Positions 5,889-6,087 of a stretch of DNA of 6,087 nt are shown piece by piece; within the stretch, counting starts at the first letter, position 1; each line of letters begins with the position of its first letter. Position numbers and translations under genes: made by a program. Source of the stretch: JAKEGK01 sp036507695 (lineage in GTDB: Bacteria; Pseudomonadota; Gammaproteobacteria; SZUA-152); the NCBI GenBank assembly GCA_036507695.1, contig DATCIR010000201.1, forward strand, positions 1 through 6,087, read 5' to 3'. The notes beneath the pieces are model-generated. The model searched no databases, was not told where the DNA came from, and saw only the letters and a program-made list of their open reading frames with translations.

Positions 5889-6087
5889 TTACTCATAGCG
5901 CAGCGCCTCGATGGGTTGCAAACGGGACGCTTTGCGGGCCGGATGCAGGCCAAAAAAGATACCCACCAGGACAGCGAAGGAAAACGCCAGCACAATCGAC
6001 CAGGCCGTGACGCTGACCGGAAACTCGGAAAATTGGGATAGCGTCACCGAACTGCCCAGGCCGAAAAAGATACCGATCACCCCCCCC
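5889..6087 (-). CDS. ABC transporter permease, MacB/FtsX family, C-terminal fragment
   Basis: About 65 C-terminal residues precede a TAA at 5891-5889, and the frame runs off the right edge of the window. A GTG at 6080 is not the real start, because the frame continues upstream as Gly-Gly and GGVIGIFFG is an internal motif of these permeases. The visible part contains the end of one membrane segment (GIFFGLG), a loop, a final hydrophobic helix (about SIVLAFSFAVLVGIFFGL) and the family-typical tail HPARKASRLQPIEALRYE. Members of the MacB/LolCE/FtsX group use a partner ATPase to drive mechanical work across the inner membrane, such as export of antibiotics, peptides or lipoproteins. The substrate cannot be read from this fragment. 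It shares strand with the cfa operon, but the 352-bp gap and separate promoter indicate a different transcription unit. Confidence 0.88.
   Translation of the reverse strand, partial: GGVIGIFFGLGSSVTLSQFSEFPVSVTAWSIVLAFSFAVLVGIFFGLHPARKASRLQPIEALRYE

Overview
This window looks like a chromosomal segment of a gammaproteobacterium of moderate GC content. The main evidence is a full-length RhlB-type DEAD-box RNA helicase, which resembles the gammaproteobacterial degradosome helicase along its whole length. The other genes fit a Gram-negative host but do not fix the genus. I see no tRNA, rRNA, CRISPR array, transposase or integrase.

Layout, left to right. (1) Positions 2-1420 (+) hold the C-terminal 472 codons of a large, probably exported protein that I do not recognise; its start lies outside the window. 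(2) It converges on rhlB at 1472-2731 (-), leaving only 51 bp between the two stop codons. (3) Positions 2732-3095 are a 364-bp non-coding stretch. It holds a candidate rhlB promoter with a 17-bp dyad, a long-loop hairpin, and a perfect FNR/Anr-type palindrome (TTGAT-N4-ATCAA) at 3008-3021. (4) Positions 3096-5536 (-) are a tightly coupled two-gene unit. The first gene is a cyclopropane-fatty-acid-synthase-type lipid methyltransferase (4199-5536). The second is a geranylgeranyl-reductase-type FAD oxidoreductase (3096-4220) whose start overlaps the end of the first gene by 22 bp. (5) Positions 5537-5888 are a 352-bp control region for this unit. It contains a TTGACA/TAAAAT promoter with a 19-bp spacer and a dyad at its exact centre (MerR-like geometry), three tandem 13-bp repeats upstream, and three tandem 11-bp repeats in the leader just before the ribosome binding site. 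(6) Positions 5889-6087 (-) are the C-terminal end of a MacB/FtsX-type ABC transporter permease that runs off the window.

The most interesting part is the coupled methyltransferase-flavoprotein pair with its elaborate control region. The methyltransferase would act on unsaturated acyl chains in membrane phospholipid. The overlapping flavoprotein could reduce, desaturate or otherwise alter the product or a related lipid. This joint function is inferred from gene coupling only. The FNR-like box is close to the 3' end of this unit and is not placed conventionally for any visible gene.
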